From Bedellia somnulentella (taxonomy: Eukaryota; Arthropoda; Insecta; Lepidoptera; Bedelliidae), in contig OY755182.1 of the NCBI GenBank assembly GCA_963576735.1, positions 5,208,001-5,272,000 on the forward strand: DNA of 64,000 bases, written 5' to 3'. The notes beneath the pieces were generated by a model. That model was not told the origin of the DNA and did no database searches. It saw only the letters and a program-made list of their open reading frames with translations. Positions 22,601 to 29,149 of the stretch are shown here, piece by piece. Position 1 is the first letter of the stretch, and every line of letters begins with the position of its first letter. The position numbers and the translations under genes are program-made.

Positions 22601-23580
22601 CTCTGAGGGGTTGTTAACAAGGTATGACCACTAATTCTTGGAAATTAGGAGGTGACTTTTGTCCAGCTAGCATGTTCTACACGATTCAGTGTGCGGCGGG
22701 GGGAAGTGTGTGTGGGGGAACAGCGGCGCGCTAGCCGATATGGCGGCGAAGGGGGTTTGGGAACCGCTGGCTGTTAAACTGCAGGTAGATATCATATTAT
22801 CAAGTCATTTATTGTAGGCAACATACATACTCATACATACAAGTACTTATACATACACTCTGACAGTGGGCGCTGGCTGATACAGCCTGCCGTATACCAA
22901 CTTTAAAATTGTAATTAGAGAGTAGATAGAGAAACATTTCGGTAACGCGATGTAGGGTTATGAGAGAGACGCTGCTAGTGTGCAAATGACTTACATACAA
23001 CATACGGGTGTGCAAAAACAGCAGAGCCTTAGTTGTTATGAAGGCAAAGGGGTGTAAGCCATTAGCCGTTAAACTGCGGGTAGTATAAAACCAAACCAGA
23101 GGTGACATAAAAACACACGGCCCAAACCACTTGACGGATCTAGCTGAAAATTGGCATGCAGGTGGATGTTATGACGTAGGCATCCGCTGAGAAGATTTTT
23201 AAACATCCACCCCTAAGGCAGTTAAAAGGGGGATGAAAGTTTGTAAGAAACTCCGTAAATTTTGAAGCTATATAAAGATAAAAAATAATACAAGGCTAGT
23301 GGTTTTTGTTATTATAAAAGTGGTAAATATAGAACAGACAAAGCTGCTAGTAGTAACAGTATTTTTAAATCAATTTATATTTGAAACATAGTAAAAACAA
23401 TGACACTTAAGAACAAAAGTACCAAACCTTTATCTAAAACAACACAAATCATTTCAGGTATACAAAACAGCAGTAGAAACGGCCATTCTTCTGCTCAGGA
23501 TAGATGACATCGTTTCAGGATCAAAGAAGAAGGAAAGCAACGAGCCTGGCAACCCCATGGCCGCTATGGGCGAGCAGTGA
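7656..23580 (+). CDS. CCT3: T-complex protein 1 subunit gamma (CCT3), 12 coding exons, 538 aa
   Basis: Subunit gamma of the cytosolic TRiC/CCT chaperonin. The hetero-oligomeric double ring folds actin, tubulin and many other proteins using ATP. Coding exons: 7656-7686, 7766-7827, 7911-8087, 10517-10714, 11052-11176, 11950-12145, 12503-12657, 17017-17185, 17928-18020, 18655-18766, 20483-20658, 23458-23580. All have GT-AG borders and sum to 1617 nt, exactly in frame. The protein starts [10 protein letters not shown]. It has [16 protein letters not shown] and TNDGNAIL, the nucleotide-site GDGTTSV at residues 92-98, the apical-domain [28 protein letters not shown] at about 409-423, and ends [10 protein letters not shown]. 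Length and motif order match the family (about 540 aa). There is no internal stop, so I consider it functional. Introns 3, 7, 10 and 11 carry transposons. Exons 8, 10 and 11 have tandem relic copies downstream. Confidence 0.96.
7766..7827 (+). CDS. CCT3: CCT3 coding exon 2
   Basis: Acceptor TTACAG. Completes Ser11, then [20 protein letters not shown]. Donor GTAGGA at 7828. Confidence 0.93.
7911..8087 (+). CDS. CCT3: CCT3 coding exon 3
   Basis: Residues 32-90, from [13 protein letters not shown] through the equatorial-domain TNDGNAIL to EIARTQDEE. Acceptor TTTTAG. Donor GTTAGA at 8088. Confidence 0.95.
8972..9146. mobile_element. TA-flanked MITE, 175 bp
   Basis: Terminal inverted repeats AAGAGCTTATTCCA and TGGAATAAGCTCTT, with further internal copies of GTGGAATAAC. 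TA on both sides (8970-8971, 9147-9148). No coding capacity. It lies in CCT3 intron 3. Confidence 0.7.
9219..10196 (+). mobile_element. piggyBac-like transposon, internally deleted, 978 bp
   Basis: Flanked by TTAA on both sides (9215-9218, 10197-10200), the hallmark target of piggyBac elements. The left end is CCCTAGAAAGATAATC and the right end GATTATCTTTCTAGGG. A second, subterminal copy of GATTATCTTTC with AGGCG inverted pieces lies inside the right end. Internally only the transposase C-terminus survives. The end sequence is close to that of canonical piggyBac, first found in a noctuid moth, supporting a lepidopteran host. It lies in CCT3 intron 3. Confidence 0.9.
9540..9835 (+). pseudogene. 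piggyBac transposase C-terminal remnant, frameshifted
   Basis: 9540-9767 encodes a C-terminal stretch ending [18 protein letters not shown]. The cysteine-rich tail continues in another frame from 9764 ([20 protein letters not shown], then YCI and a stop at 9835). Together these give the Cys/His spacing of the piggyBac C-terminal cysteine-rich (PHD/RING-like) domain that contacts the transposon ends. A small indel near 9760 separates the frames. The DDD catalytic core is absent. Confidence 0.8.
10201..10516. other. CCT3 intron 3, 3' part
   Basis: AT-rich intron with no repeat recognised. It ends at acceptor ATATAG before exon 4. Confidence 0.6.
10517..10714 (+). CDS. CCT3: CCT3 coding exon 4
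   Basis: Residues 91-156. Opens with [16 protein letters not shown], the nucleotide-binding P-loop-like motif of group II chaperonins. Donor GTAAGT at 10715. Confidence 0.95.
11052..11176 (+). CDS. CCT3: CCT3 coding exon 5
   Basis: Residues 157 to about 198 ([19 protein letters not shown] to LEVDIK). Acceptor TTTCAG, donor GTGAGT at 11177. The split codon gives Asn198. Confidence 0.94.
11286..11520 (+). repeat. tRNA-derived SINE (family D)
   Basis: The head has a box-A-like AGGTCAATGGG and a clear box-B GGGTTCAAATCCC, about 50 bp apart as in a tRNA. The body contains GTGACAGTGTATTCATAC and the degraded tail ATTAGTACCTCTGGC. It shares its body with the elements at 55552, 34296, 18411 and 42365. 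Confidence 0.7.
11690..11843 (+). repeat. Family A element, 5'-truncated
   Basis: Runs from GTTGGAAACCCATCACC through AAGTGGCTGAGGAATTTC to GTGAGTATATGTATG and (TATG)n. In CCT3 intron 5. A 5' truncation with an intact 3' tail is what target-primed reverse transcription would leave. Confidence 0.75.
11950..12145 (+). CDS. CCT3: CCT3 coding exon 6
   Basis: Residues 198-263: [20 protein letters not shown], then [18 protein letters not shown] and [11 protein letters not shown], the apical substrate-binding region. Donor GTAAAG at 12146. Confidence 0.95.
12503..12657 (+). CDS. CCT3: CCT3 coding exon 7
   Basis: Residues 264-315: [20 protein letters not shown], then [20 protein letters not shown]. 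Acceptor TTCCAG, donor GTGAGA at 12658. Intron 7, which follows, is 4.4 kb and hosts the Harbinger element. Confidence 0.95.
12682..12932 (+). repeat. Family A element, near full length
   Basis: GTGTAGTGTCTGCTTAGAAT start, CGTAAGAGGCGACTAAC core, GCCGTGAGTATATGTATG end with (TATG)n. It sits 25 bp past the exon 7 donor of CCT3. Confidence 0.85.
13137..13230. repeat. Fragment of the inverted-repeat family seen at 28251 and 50440
   Basis: Shares TTGTTCATGAAAACCT/GTGGGGATTATTA with 28215-28250, and AAAGAAAAATTTCGACATTAG with 50452-50472. The opposite arm is missing. Confidence 0.5.
13684..15848 (+). CDS. Harbinger-type (HARBI1-like) transposase, two or more exons
   Basis: Exon 1, 13684-13991, starts [20 protein letters not shown] and ends LLITLR at a strong donor (GTAAGA). 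The main exon is open in frame from about 14949 ([20 protein letters not shown]) to the stop at 15846-15848. It has GAIDGKHI (first catalytic Asp), [21 protein letters not shown] (second Asp) and [13 protein letters not shown] (catalytic Glu), then [14 protein letters not shown]. That is the DDE signature of Harbinger transposases, which cut and paste the element at TWA sites. The exact acceptor of the main exon is not clear. A small in-intron exon or a lost acceptor is possible, so function is uncertain. Confidence 0.85.
14102..16482 (-). CDS. MADF-domain DNA-binding protein of the Harbinger element, 289 aa, two exons
   Basis: Exon 1 is 16482 down to 16305, starting [20 protein letters not shown]. 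It has a GTAATT donor. Exon 2 is 14793 down to 14102, entered at TTTTCAG. The join gives ...[26 protein letters not shown], the classic MADF (Myb/SANT-like in Adf-1) pattern with spaced aromatics and W-K-I-R/K-D. The C-terminal half is polar and rich in Gln, Tyr and Ser. Exon lengths sum to 870 nt, exactly 290 codons. In PIF/Harbinger this protein helps the transposase reach the nucleus and bind the ends. Exon 2 lies wholly inside the transposase intron on the other strand. Confidence 0.85.
15842..15873. repeat. Perfect hairpin at the transposase stop codon
   Basis: AATTTAGGGTACCT, a 4-nt loop, then AGGTACCCTAAATT. The stop codon of the Harbinger transposase (15846-15848) lies in the left arm. 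It could serve as a 3'-end or transcription-blocking structure within the element. Confidence 0.7.
16097..16252. repeat. Imperfect 60-bp inverted repeat inside the Harbinger element
   Basis: The left arm (16097-16160) contains GATAGCCACCCCATGTCGTG and the right arm (16193-16252) CGCGACATGGGTGGCCTATC, most of it complementary. A second inverted pair, TCTGAAAAAATAAGGAACTT near 15922 and AAGTTCC...TCAGA near 16070, sits beside it. Together with 15842-15873 this makes a hairpin-rich spacer between the two element genes, perhaps a nested MITE. Confidence 0.6.
17017..17185 (+). CDS. CCT3: CCT3 coding exon 8
   Basis: Residues 315-371: [20 protein letters not shown], then [20 protein letters not shown]. 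Acceptor TTTCAG, donor GTGGGT at 17186. The part from 17123 on is repeated twice downstream. Confidence 0.95.
17306..17367 (+). pseudogene. CCT3 exon 8 tail, relic copy 2
   Basis: TTTGAGGTGAAGAGGATGGG through CACCGAGTGCAAAATC to AAG|GTGGGT closely copies the last ~62 bp of exon 8 plus its donor. A one-base deletion shifts the frame. No acceptor precedes it, only intron sequence. The following intron DNA is also a copy of the DNA after exon 8. Confidence 0.9.
17552..17610 (+). pseudogene. CCT3 exon 8 tail, relic copy 3
   Basis: TTTGAAGAGGATGGAGGACG, then TACTTCACC and GAATCCTACAG. More diverged; the donor has decayed to CGGGTT. It is preceded by TTTTACAAAACATATGGCAC, matching the DNA before copy 2 (TACAAAACAGATCGTGCC). 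A third intronic piece (TTTACAAAACATATTGCGTC near 17737) closes the array. Confidence 0.85.
17928..18020 (+). CDS. CCT3: CCT3 coding exon 9
   Basis: Residues 372-402: [20 protein letters not shown] to LHVAKNL. Acceptor TTTCAG, donor GTAAGA at 18021. No duplicate copy seen. Confidence 0.95.
18411..18590 (-). repeat. Family D SINE fragment, inverted
   Basis: TTCACGCCGTATATC...GAAGGGGTTGGCAGAGGTAC is the reverse complement of the family tail, followed by the GTCACCTGGTG...CACGTGATAG body and GTGTCACATGACTAAG. In CCT3 intron 9. Confidence 0.7.
18655..18766 (+). CDS. CCT3: CCT3 coding exon 10
   Basis: Residues 403-440: [20 protein letters not shown], then [11 protein letters not shown]. The VPGGG motif contacts nucleotide in the family. 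Acceptor CTGCAG, donor GTAAGG at 18767. Confidence 0.94.
18985..19074 (+). pseudogene. CCT3 exon 10 tail, relic copy 2
   Basis: GGGGGCGCCACCGAGAAGGC to GGCTGTGGCTGGAGCACTGG then GTATGA. It is nearly identical to exon 10 over about 85 bp and still open ([20 protein letters not shown]). It lacks the first ~26 bp of the exon and any acceptor AG. It begins about 307 bp after the matching point in exon 10. Confidence 0.9.
19313..19396 (+). pseudogene. CCT3 exon 10 tail, relic copy 3
   Basis: ACTGAGATGGCAGTTCTTGT to TGAGCTGTGGCTGTAACTCT then GGGTAAGG. Diverged, with stops, but the donor matches exon 10. It is preceded by AAAGTTGGTTAGAA, echoing GAAGTTGGTTAAAA before copy 2, so intron DNA is part of the unit. 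Confidence 0.85.
19522..20084 (-). mobile_element. 5'-truncated LINE (RNase H-bearing) with 15-bp target duplication
   Basis: Flanked by identical GTAGTATTATGGAAG at 19507-19521 and 20085-20099. The 3' end, at the left in this orientation, is a (GATA)n-type run. A 128-codon frame on minus (19602-19988) reads [38 protein letters not shown], the RNase H/zinc-like end of I/R1/Jockey-group ORF2. It is inserted in the third exon-10 repeat unit of CCT3, so it postdates that duplication. Confidence 0.85.
19602..19988 (-). pseudogene. LINE ORF2 C-terminus (end of RNase H and CCHC-like motif)
   Basis: 128 codons open. The LTGH-type helix and C-x2-C-x8-H-x4-C spacing are characteristic of the C-terminus of LINE ORF2. 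RT and endonuclease are absent through 5' truncation. Confidence 0.7.
20100..20482. other. Remainder of exon-10 repeat unit 3 and CCT3 intron 10
   Basis: AGTATGAATGAATGCGACGA continues the GAATGAA-rich DNA that follows exon 10 in the earlier units. No other feature. Ends at acceptor TTTACAG. Confidence 0.5.
20483..20658 (+). CDS. CCT3: CCT3 coding exon 11
   Basis: Residues 440-498: [20 protein letters not shown], then [27 protein letters not shown]. Acceptor TTACAG, donor GTAGAT at 20659. Confidence 0.95.
20897..20930 (+). pseudogene. CCT3 exon 11 tail, relic copy 2, left part
   Basis: TGACGTCACTGCGCGCTAAA CACGCGGCG matches exon 11 TGACGTCACTCCGTGCCAAA CACGCTGCG. It is cut by the Transib-like element at 20931 and resumes at 22694. 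Confidence 0.88.
20931..22693. mobile_element. Transib-like DNA transposon, deleted, 1763 bp, 5-bp TSD
   Basis: Terminal inverted repeats of about 37 bp begin CACACTGAATCGCGTAGAAC and end with the complement (one mismatch). CGGCG is duplicated on both sides (20926-20930, 22694-22698). A 5-bp GC-rich TSD and a CAC-starting, RSS-heptamer-like end are Transib traits. On minus, one frame reads [20 protein letters not shown] (about 21840-21770). A separate frame (21594-21349) reads [11 protein letters not shown] and ends DSSEGEEI, so N- and C-terminal transposase remnants may survive. I did not see the DDE core. Superfamily is inferred from TSD and ends. Confidence 0.65.
21349..21594 (-). pseudogene. 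Possible transposase C-terminus of the Transib-like element
   Basis: 81 codons, starting [20 protein letters not shown] and ending in an acidic tail (DSSEGEEI). No match is certain. Its position inside the element and minus orientation, the same as the GRPKSSF frame, suggest a remnant of the element's own protein. Confidence 0.35.
22694..22784 (+). pseudogene. CCT3 exon 11 tail, relic copy 2, right part
   Basis: Continues the copy after the transposon: GAACAGCGGCGCGCTAGCCG, then ATATGGCGGCGAAGGGGGTT and GCTGTTAAACTGCAG|GTAGAT. A 2-bp insertion and an in-frame TAG make it non-coding. The next ~200 bp copy the intron after exon 11 (ACATTTCGGTAACGCGATGT against ACATTTCGGTACAGCGATGT). Confidence 0.9.
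23006..23079 (+). pseudogene. CCT3 exon 11 tail, relic copy 3
   Basis: GGGTGTGCAAAAACAGCAGA, then TATGAAGGCAAAGGGGTGTA, AGCCATTAGCCGTTAAACTG CGG|GTAGTA. Diverged, but collinear with the last ~75 bp of exon 11 including the donor. Confidence 0.85.
23458..23580 (+). CDS. CCT3: CCT3 coding exon 12 and stop
   Basis: Residues 499-538: [40 protein letters not shown], stop TGA. Acceptor TTTCAG. Confidence 0.96.
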   Translation, partial: VYKTAVETAILLLRIDDIVSGSKKKESNEPGNPMAAMGEQ

Positions 23581-24439
23581 AACTGATATACTCACTTTGT
23601 ATTACCTTTCTTTCTGTGTTGGGTGAATATTGCAGTTTATGCATTTAAAACTAGATTTAATCTTGCTTTAATTTGATTATAGATGTATTGGGCTGAGGAG
23701 GTACCAACTCATAAATAGGTTTTTGAGGCAGTAGGTAGGCACCATTTTGAGGGATGTGATATGTTTTTCTATCCTTACTGAGTTAATAAAAAGAAATGTA
23801 TTTATGGATGTTACGGTACCTCCATTTACTTAATATATCTGTGGTCCTGATGAAGAGAGATAAATAACATAGAAATTAGGTTTTAGTTTTCTGTTATGGT
23901 TGTCCTTCATCCATGTTAATTGTATTGTGTCCAAAATATATTGAATATTTTGGATTAAAATGTAGGTGCTTTTATTTTGTGTTATGAAACGATTTTGTTT
24001 TTGAAGTTTCTAGTTTGTTTTAAATGTATTCATCAGATGTCTTAACTCAACAAATCAGTTCTTCAAATAATTGTTCATTAAAATTAAGAGTTATTTGAAA
24101 GAATGGCTCTCACTTCACTCAACACAACCTTAATTAATGTTATAATTGCTTGTCGTTATATTAGCGCTAATATTGTTGCCTTACTTAAAAACGCTAGTTC
24201 CAGAGTGAACAATATTTCACAAACTAAGTTCATAGTTTAGTTTTATGAATATGATTATTTATGGTCACCCTAACAGCCTATTGTGTAACAAATGCATTTG
24301 ATGATAAATCACAACAATGGTATTAATAAAATTTTATATAACTACTAATGTTCTGTTTTATTTCTGATGAGGATCTTTATTACAAGTATTTATTAATTGG
24401 TAAATAAAGATCATGAAAACTATGGGGACAAGCGAGCAT
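23581..24439 (+). other. CCT3 3' UTR and flank
   Basis: AATAAA at 23785-23790 and again at 24325-24330, the latter followed by a T-rich stretch, are candidate polyadenylation signals. No repeat recognised. Confidence 0.55.
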
Positions 24440-24545
24440 GATTTAGAAAACATATGGGATGTATGGATCAAATCTTATCATTAAGGTGCATGGCTGAAAA
24501 GATTTTAGATAAGATCTAAAAGGTGTACTTCTCTTTTATTTGTTT
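24440..24545 (+). mobile_element. RTE LINE coding fragment
   Basis: GGGATGTATGGATCAAATCT TATCATTAAGGTGC matches the RT stretch encoding GCMNQVFFLRC in the copy at 6110, then decays. Confidence 0.5.
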
Positions 24546-24689
24546 AATAAAAGAGTTGAATATAATATCTTAAAATTTGAATAGTAACTCCTCCAATAAA
24601 GATGTTACTTAATAACCTCCGTCTCCCATTAACAAGAGCTAAATCCGATCAGGTTGACTATTTAAGTAGAGTTTTATGTGCAATCAGTT

Positions 24690-24752
24690 AAACATACATA
24701 AATATACACACGGCATTAGTTTCTAATGGGGTAGGCAGAGACTATCGATGGT
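24690..24752 (-). mobile_element. RTE 3' tail stub
   Basis: CATACATAAATATACACACGGCATTAGTTTC and GGGGTAGGCAGAGACTATCG are the inverted terminal stretch of the RTE family, cut by the MITE at 24753. Confidence 0.6.
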
Positions 24753-25392
24753 CAACCTAGGTTGGATTCTCGGAGTCTGTCCTAGTATCCAAATCAGCTC
24801 GGTTGGAAACATGGATTTGCTCTTTCGGATGCTGATGCTAATGCACTACATTAAAAAATTACCAACATTTAATTCACTATGTGTGTCACAGGCAACTTTT
24901 GTAATTGGAATAGATAGTAGTACCACTATGGTACTTACCAGTGTATTTGGAGGACGGCGTTTACTGCTGCGACACAGTTTTTTAACTAATGCAGCGGTAT
25001 TCGTGCACATGTTGTTATAAACTATTGTATAATTCCAATATTTTTTTATTTTTTTTTACTATCGAGCTGACGTAACTGTGAGTCTTGAATGAAATCATCG
25101 CGGTCAATGTAAAATTGTAAACGATTTTTTTTGGCAGATATGTTATGTTGGTACTTGACGTTTTTAAATAAACTTTTTAAAAATACTGCTATATTTGGAT
25201 GTTACACTTTAATATTTTTAGATTGGTAGGTAAGTAGGTAGGCATATTATTCGACTGCTTAATATTATCCATGCACTCGAGTGTACATTAGCAGTTTGGA
25301 AAATCGGAGAACACTCAAAACATACATTCCTTTAATCTACCTAGCTAATTTGGATACTAGGATAGACAATTCCGAGAATCCAATCTAGGTTG
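24753..25392. mobile_element. MITE-like element with ~45-bp inverted ends, 640 bp
   Basis: The left end is CAACCTAGGTTGGATTCTCG then TCCTAGTATCCAAATCAGC. The right end is its complement with few mismatches (GATACTAGGATAG...CGAGAATCCAATCTAGGTTG). The extreme tip (CAACCTAGGTTG) is itself palindromic. It lies inside an RTE 3' tail. No clear TSD. The 90-codon frame inside resembles nothing. Confidence 0.65.
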
Positions 25393-25683
25393 GAAGATCA
25401 GATTAACCCCTATCAATCGCCATTTTCAGCAAAAAGTTATAATAATCCACAAAAAGAGTGACAATGATTAATCAAACGTATTTCATCGAACTAGCGAAAT
25501 TGGACCTATCAAACAATTTACTGACTACACTAGGAGTTTAGTGAAAAATCAAAGGAGAAACTAAACGATTACTTCAGTATCGCGCTTTCTCGTCAGATCT
25601 GACTATGTATGTTACTTTCGCCGTTGGAGTTGGAGTTTGGAGAAGTGGTAGTTTTAGCATCAGAATTGGAAATTCCGTGAAAT

Positions 25684-25931
25684 GCCGTGTACTGTCGGCT
25701 TAGAATAACACTACCCCTTTTCTACCCGTGGGTGATCGTAAGAGGCGACTAAGGGTATAGGGGCTTTTTAAGTGATTTTTGGGCGATGTGGTTGGAGACC
25801 CGTCACCAAAAACATTTATTATTACCATCTTTTCCCCCATCAACTTCCAAAAGTGGCTGAGGAATTTCTTGTTCCAAAGCTCTGGCTACCCCGTCAAGGG
25901 ATTTATAGCCGTGAGTATATGTAATGTATGT
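25684..25931 (+). repeat. Family A element, near full length
   Basis: GCCGTGTACTGTCGGCTTAG to GCCGTGAGTATATGTAATG, with GTAAGAGGCGACTAAGGG core. Confidence 0.85.
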
Positions 25932-26269
25932 AATTGGAAATTCGGCCAAACTCATGCGCTCTTGGAACTTGAGTGGGTTTTTTTTAAGCCACATCACTCA
26001 AAATTTAAAATTCCTAAAGAAATGGCTAACCCATTTCTTTCATATCTATTTCATGTTAAGCAGCACTTAACTTCTTGCATGTAACTTAATAATGTGTAAG
26101 TATTGAAGGAATAAATTATTTTATACTACATTTATAAGCTATACAACTATCTATTTATCTATGACATCCCACTGATACCCTTACCCTAAGGCTGGGAATC
26201 ATCATGTGTCTTCCTAGGACCAACGGGATCACGCCCTGTTTATTTTTCATATCTGTAGTATTTTGTTGG

Positions 26270-26612
26270 GCCTGAATAGCACCATCCAATCTCTTTCCGT
26301 GAGTATTGTACGAGACGACTAAGGATATTCAAATTTAAGTAACCAACGCAACGACTTCACTTCAGCGTTACTTTGTTTGAACATCAACCTTCAAAGATCT
26401 AGATATGAGTACAGATTAATAAATTAGTTATATATAGTACAGCTTTGTAGGATCGTCTAAGATTAGCAGAAATTTCGTTTGGGCATTTAAGTTATTCTTG
26501 GGGGATGAGGTTCGAGACACTTCACCAACCATTATTTATATTATAAACAAAATTTCCCAAAGTGACAGATGACTACTTCCTTGTTTTTACAGCCTCGAGT
26601 GTATATATGTAT
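26270..26612 (+). repeat. Family A element, old and interrupted
   Basis: GCCTGAATAGCACCATCC...ACGAGACGACTAAGG, an unrelated ~130-bp stretch, then TTCTTGGGGGATGAGGTTCG to CTCGAGTGTATATATGTATT. Confidence 0.5.
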
Positions 26613-26950
26613 TTAAAGAGTGCTATAAACTAAAGCGTCATTTAAAAACTAAAAGCTCTTTTTAAGTGTTGAGTCATTAAACTGTATGTACTGCTCATGC
26701 GAAATACCAGTTCTAACATGCTTGTTAAAATATGGGTGAAATATAACTGTTTGTCACAGTTGAATCAGTGAACCCAATTTTGTGACCGATGCACACAATA
26801 GCAGTTAAACAATAACGATGGCTACGGACGATGGGCAGCGCCATTTCAGTGGTGTACCTCGAACGGTAGACAGTGTGCGAGTCAACTGGAATATGTGACA
26901 GGTTAGCTTATCGCTAGTATACTTTTACTAATATGATAGGAAGACTGATT

Positions 26951-27202
26951 GCCGTGTAGTGCCGGCTTAGAATGTCGCTACCCCTTTCTACCCACGGGTG
27001 TCGTAAGAGGCGACTAAGGGTATTGGGCCTTTTTTTTTTGGATTTTTGGGCGATGCGCTTGGAGACCCATCACCAAAAACCTTTATTTTTACCATCTTTT
27101 CCCCACTCAACTTCGAAAAGTGGCTGAGGTATTTATGATTCCTTAGTTCTGGCTACCCCTTCTAGGGAAATATAGCCGTGAGTATATGTATGTATGTATG
27201 TA
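26951..27202 (+). repeat. Family A element, near full length
   Basis: GCCGTGTAGTGCCGGCTTAG to GCCGTGAGTATATGTATG with (TATG)n. Confidence 0.85.
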
Positions 27203-27514
27203 CTGATGTATGAATGGAAAGCGAGAGCCGTACTGCTACTTTTTAAATTAAATCCGTTGTTTACTTAAACCAAACATAGGATACATTTACTTCATATCTT
27301 TCTTTCATACCATCTTGTCCCCAAATAAGCATTTCTAACACCATTATTATGTTATTAAGTGAATTTCCGCACTTAGCCAAGCCACTGTGTAGTGGGCCAC
27401 TGTGGGTGGAATATTTGGCCGTTTATGAGTCTTAAATTTATTTAAGCCAGTAGGACCATAGCTTATCCAAGTCATTCATTGCCTCTGGTAGTTAACTTCA
27501 GTTAGTAAAATTAT

Positions 27515-27650
27515 ATTATTGCGGATATCGGTTGTTCCCAGTCCTGGAGTACATGAGCCACCGTATTGTCAGCCTCCATGCACGCGCAGCACAGAGGAAT
27601 ATCGGCGATGCCTGTTGGTATTGCCTCTTAAGACTCCGAAAACCAAGCAC
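27515..27650 (-). pseudogene. LINE RNase H-end fragment
   Basis: On minus, GGCATCGCCGATATTCCTCT GTGCTGCGCGTGCATGGAGG encodes a CCACMEAD-type motif, parallel to CRACMEAE in the LINE at 19602. Too short to place further. Confidence 0.5.
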
Positions 27651-27719
27651 ACTCCGATAGTACGGCTTGACTAATACTTGTATATATCCCACAGGTGAAA
27701 TGGTAGATTTAGAATAGGT

Positions 27720-27960
27720 TCGGACCTTTTGGGTAGGCAGAGACTATCGATTGCTATTTATAATGATACTGACAAATACCTGCTTCGTTAATAACATAAA
27801 TCTTTTCCCTGCCCTGCTTTTCTATTCTTTCCGCTTCGGACGCTTGCTTTTTAGCTCGTTTTCTATTTGATCTAAATGCTTTCTTCGTGATTTCTCTCTA
27901 TTGACATTACCACCACTATTCTATCATCCACTCCCATTGCTTTTTTTGTAATCAGGGACA
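27720..27960 (-). mobile_element. RTE 3'-end fragment
   Basis: TTGGGTAGGCAGAGACTATC GATTGCTATT at the left, then degraded C-terminal coding similar to 51180-51360 (TTCTATTCTTTCCGCTTCGGACGC...TTTCTATTTGATC). Confidence 0.6.
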
Positions 27961-28250
27961 TTATTAAGGTTGATATCAAGTTGCAGACTGTGTTAACTAA
28001 AGGCAAGTTACGGTGTTGATTTCAGTACGACCATTAACGTTATCTCTTAACCCTTTTCTTGCATATTTGCCACATACTAAACTATATATTCATATTAGAT
28101 TGAGCTTCACATATAAAGCTTCTGGCGATAATGGTTGTCGGTAACAGATAGGAGGATTCGGTAAAGTTCTCAACCTACACTAGTCCTAAATACTGTATCC
28201 AGTAATTTAAATCTTTTTTGTTCATAAAAACCTCATGTGGGGATTATTAC

Positions 28251-28371
28251 TAATAAATTAAGAATAAATAAAGGAAAGATATTTTTTTTCCTCTTTTTTT
28301 TTCTTTCTCCCTTTTTGCCCGCCTGTGTCGAAAAAATTTTTTTCTTTCCTTTATTTATACTTAATTTATTA
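28251..28371. repeat. Foldback element with 29-bp inverted arms
   Basis: TAATAAATTAAGAATAAATA AAGGAAAGA (28251-28279) and its complement with one mismatch (28343-28371), around a T/C-rich core containing GTGTCGAAAAAA. Related to 13137-13230 and 50440-50620. Confidence 0.7.
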
Positions 28372-28374
28372 CTG

Positions 28375-28907
28375 TATCCAGGTTAGACTACCGATACCAT
28401 CTGTGGGCTATATATGAGCTGTTATGACGTTATTTTTGAGTCAATGAAATCGTAATCGATTGATGCTAGGAATTTTTAATATTGTTTCTGTAAAACGTGA
28501 GAAAATCAAGTTTCAGTCTATCATTCAATTTAACCTATTTTCATGGTGATTTCGCGAACCGATTTCTATTGTCCATTAATAGAACACAAATGTAACGGTA
28601 ATCGATATATATTTGTAAATAAAATGGTCATTGTCCATTTTACTACCTCTCTGTTTATGGAGCGGAACGAGTTTTGTCAATGAATCTGTCGTGGGATTCG
28701 CAGACAAATCAAAAAACTCTACAATTAAATGACTTGAAATCACTTTCTTTCTAACCAAGTTTAATGCAGAATGAACTTTATTGCATATAATAATAATTGA
28801 TTAAGGACGACAGTAATTCAAATGGGTATTCTTTTGATTAGTATAATACTACCTGCCAACTTTATAAAAGAAAAGCTTTTGTAATGTATATGAGTCGGTT
28901 ATTTATG
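28375..28907. other. Unassigned AT-rich stretch
   Basis: No gene. A 60-codon minus frame at 28576-28758 was considered and not accepted. Contains the left copy of a 25-bp direct repeat (28728-28752). Confidence 0.4.
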
Positions 28908-29149
28908 CTGTGTTGTGTCGGCTTAGAATAGCACTACCCCATTTCTTCCGGTGGGTGTACGTAAGAGGCGACTAACGGTATTGGGGCTATTAAGGGATTT
29001 GTGGGCGAAGCGGTTGGAGACCCATCACCAACAACCTTTATTTCACCATCTTTACCCCACTCAACTTTCCAAAAGTGGCTGGGGAATTTCTAATTCCTTA
29101 GCTCTGGCTACCCCTTTTAGGGATTTATAGCCGTGAGTATATGTATGTT
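28908..29149 (+). repeat. Family A element, near full length
   Basis: GCTGTGTTGTGTCGGCTTAG to GCCGTGAGTATATGTATG. Confidence 0.85.

Noticed and set aside
24748..25020. 90-codon plus frame
   Set aside because: Lies wholly in a MITE-like element and begins in its inverted end.
28576..28758. 60-codon minus frame vaguely like the end of a copia-type RNase H
   Set aside because: Only a loose TTDSLTKLVPL resemblance. No catalytic residues and no neighbouring LTR or pol sequence.
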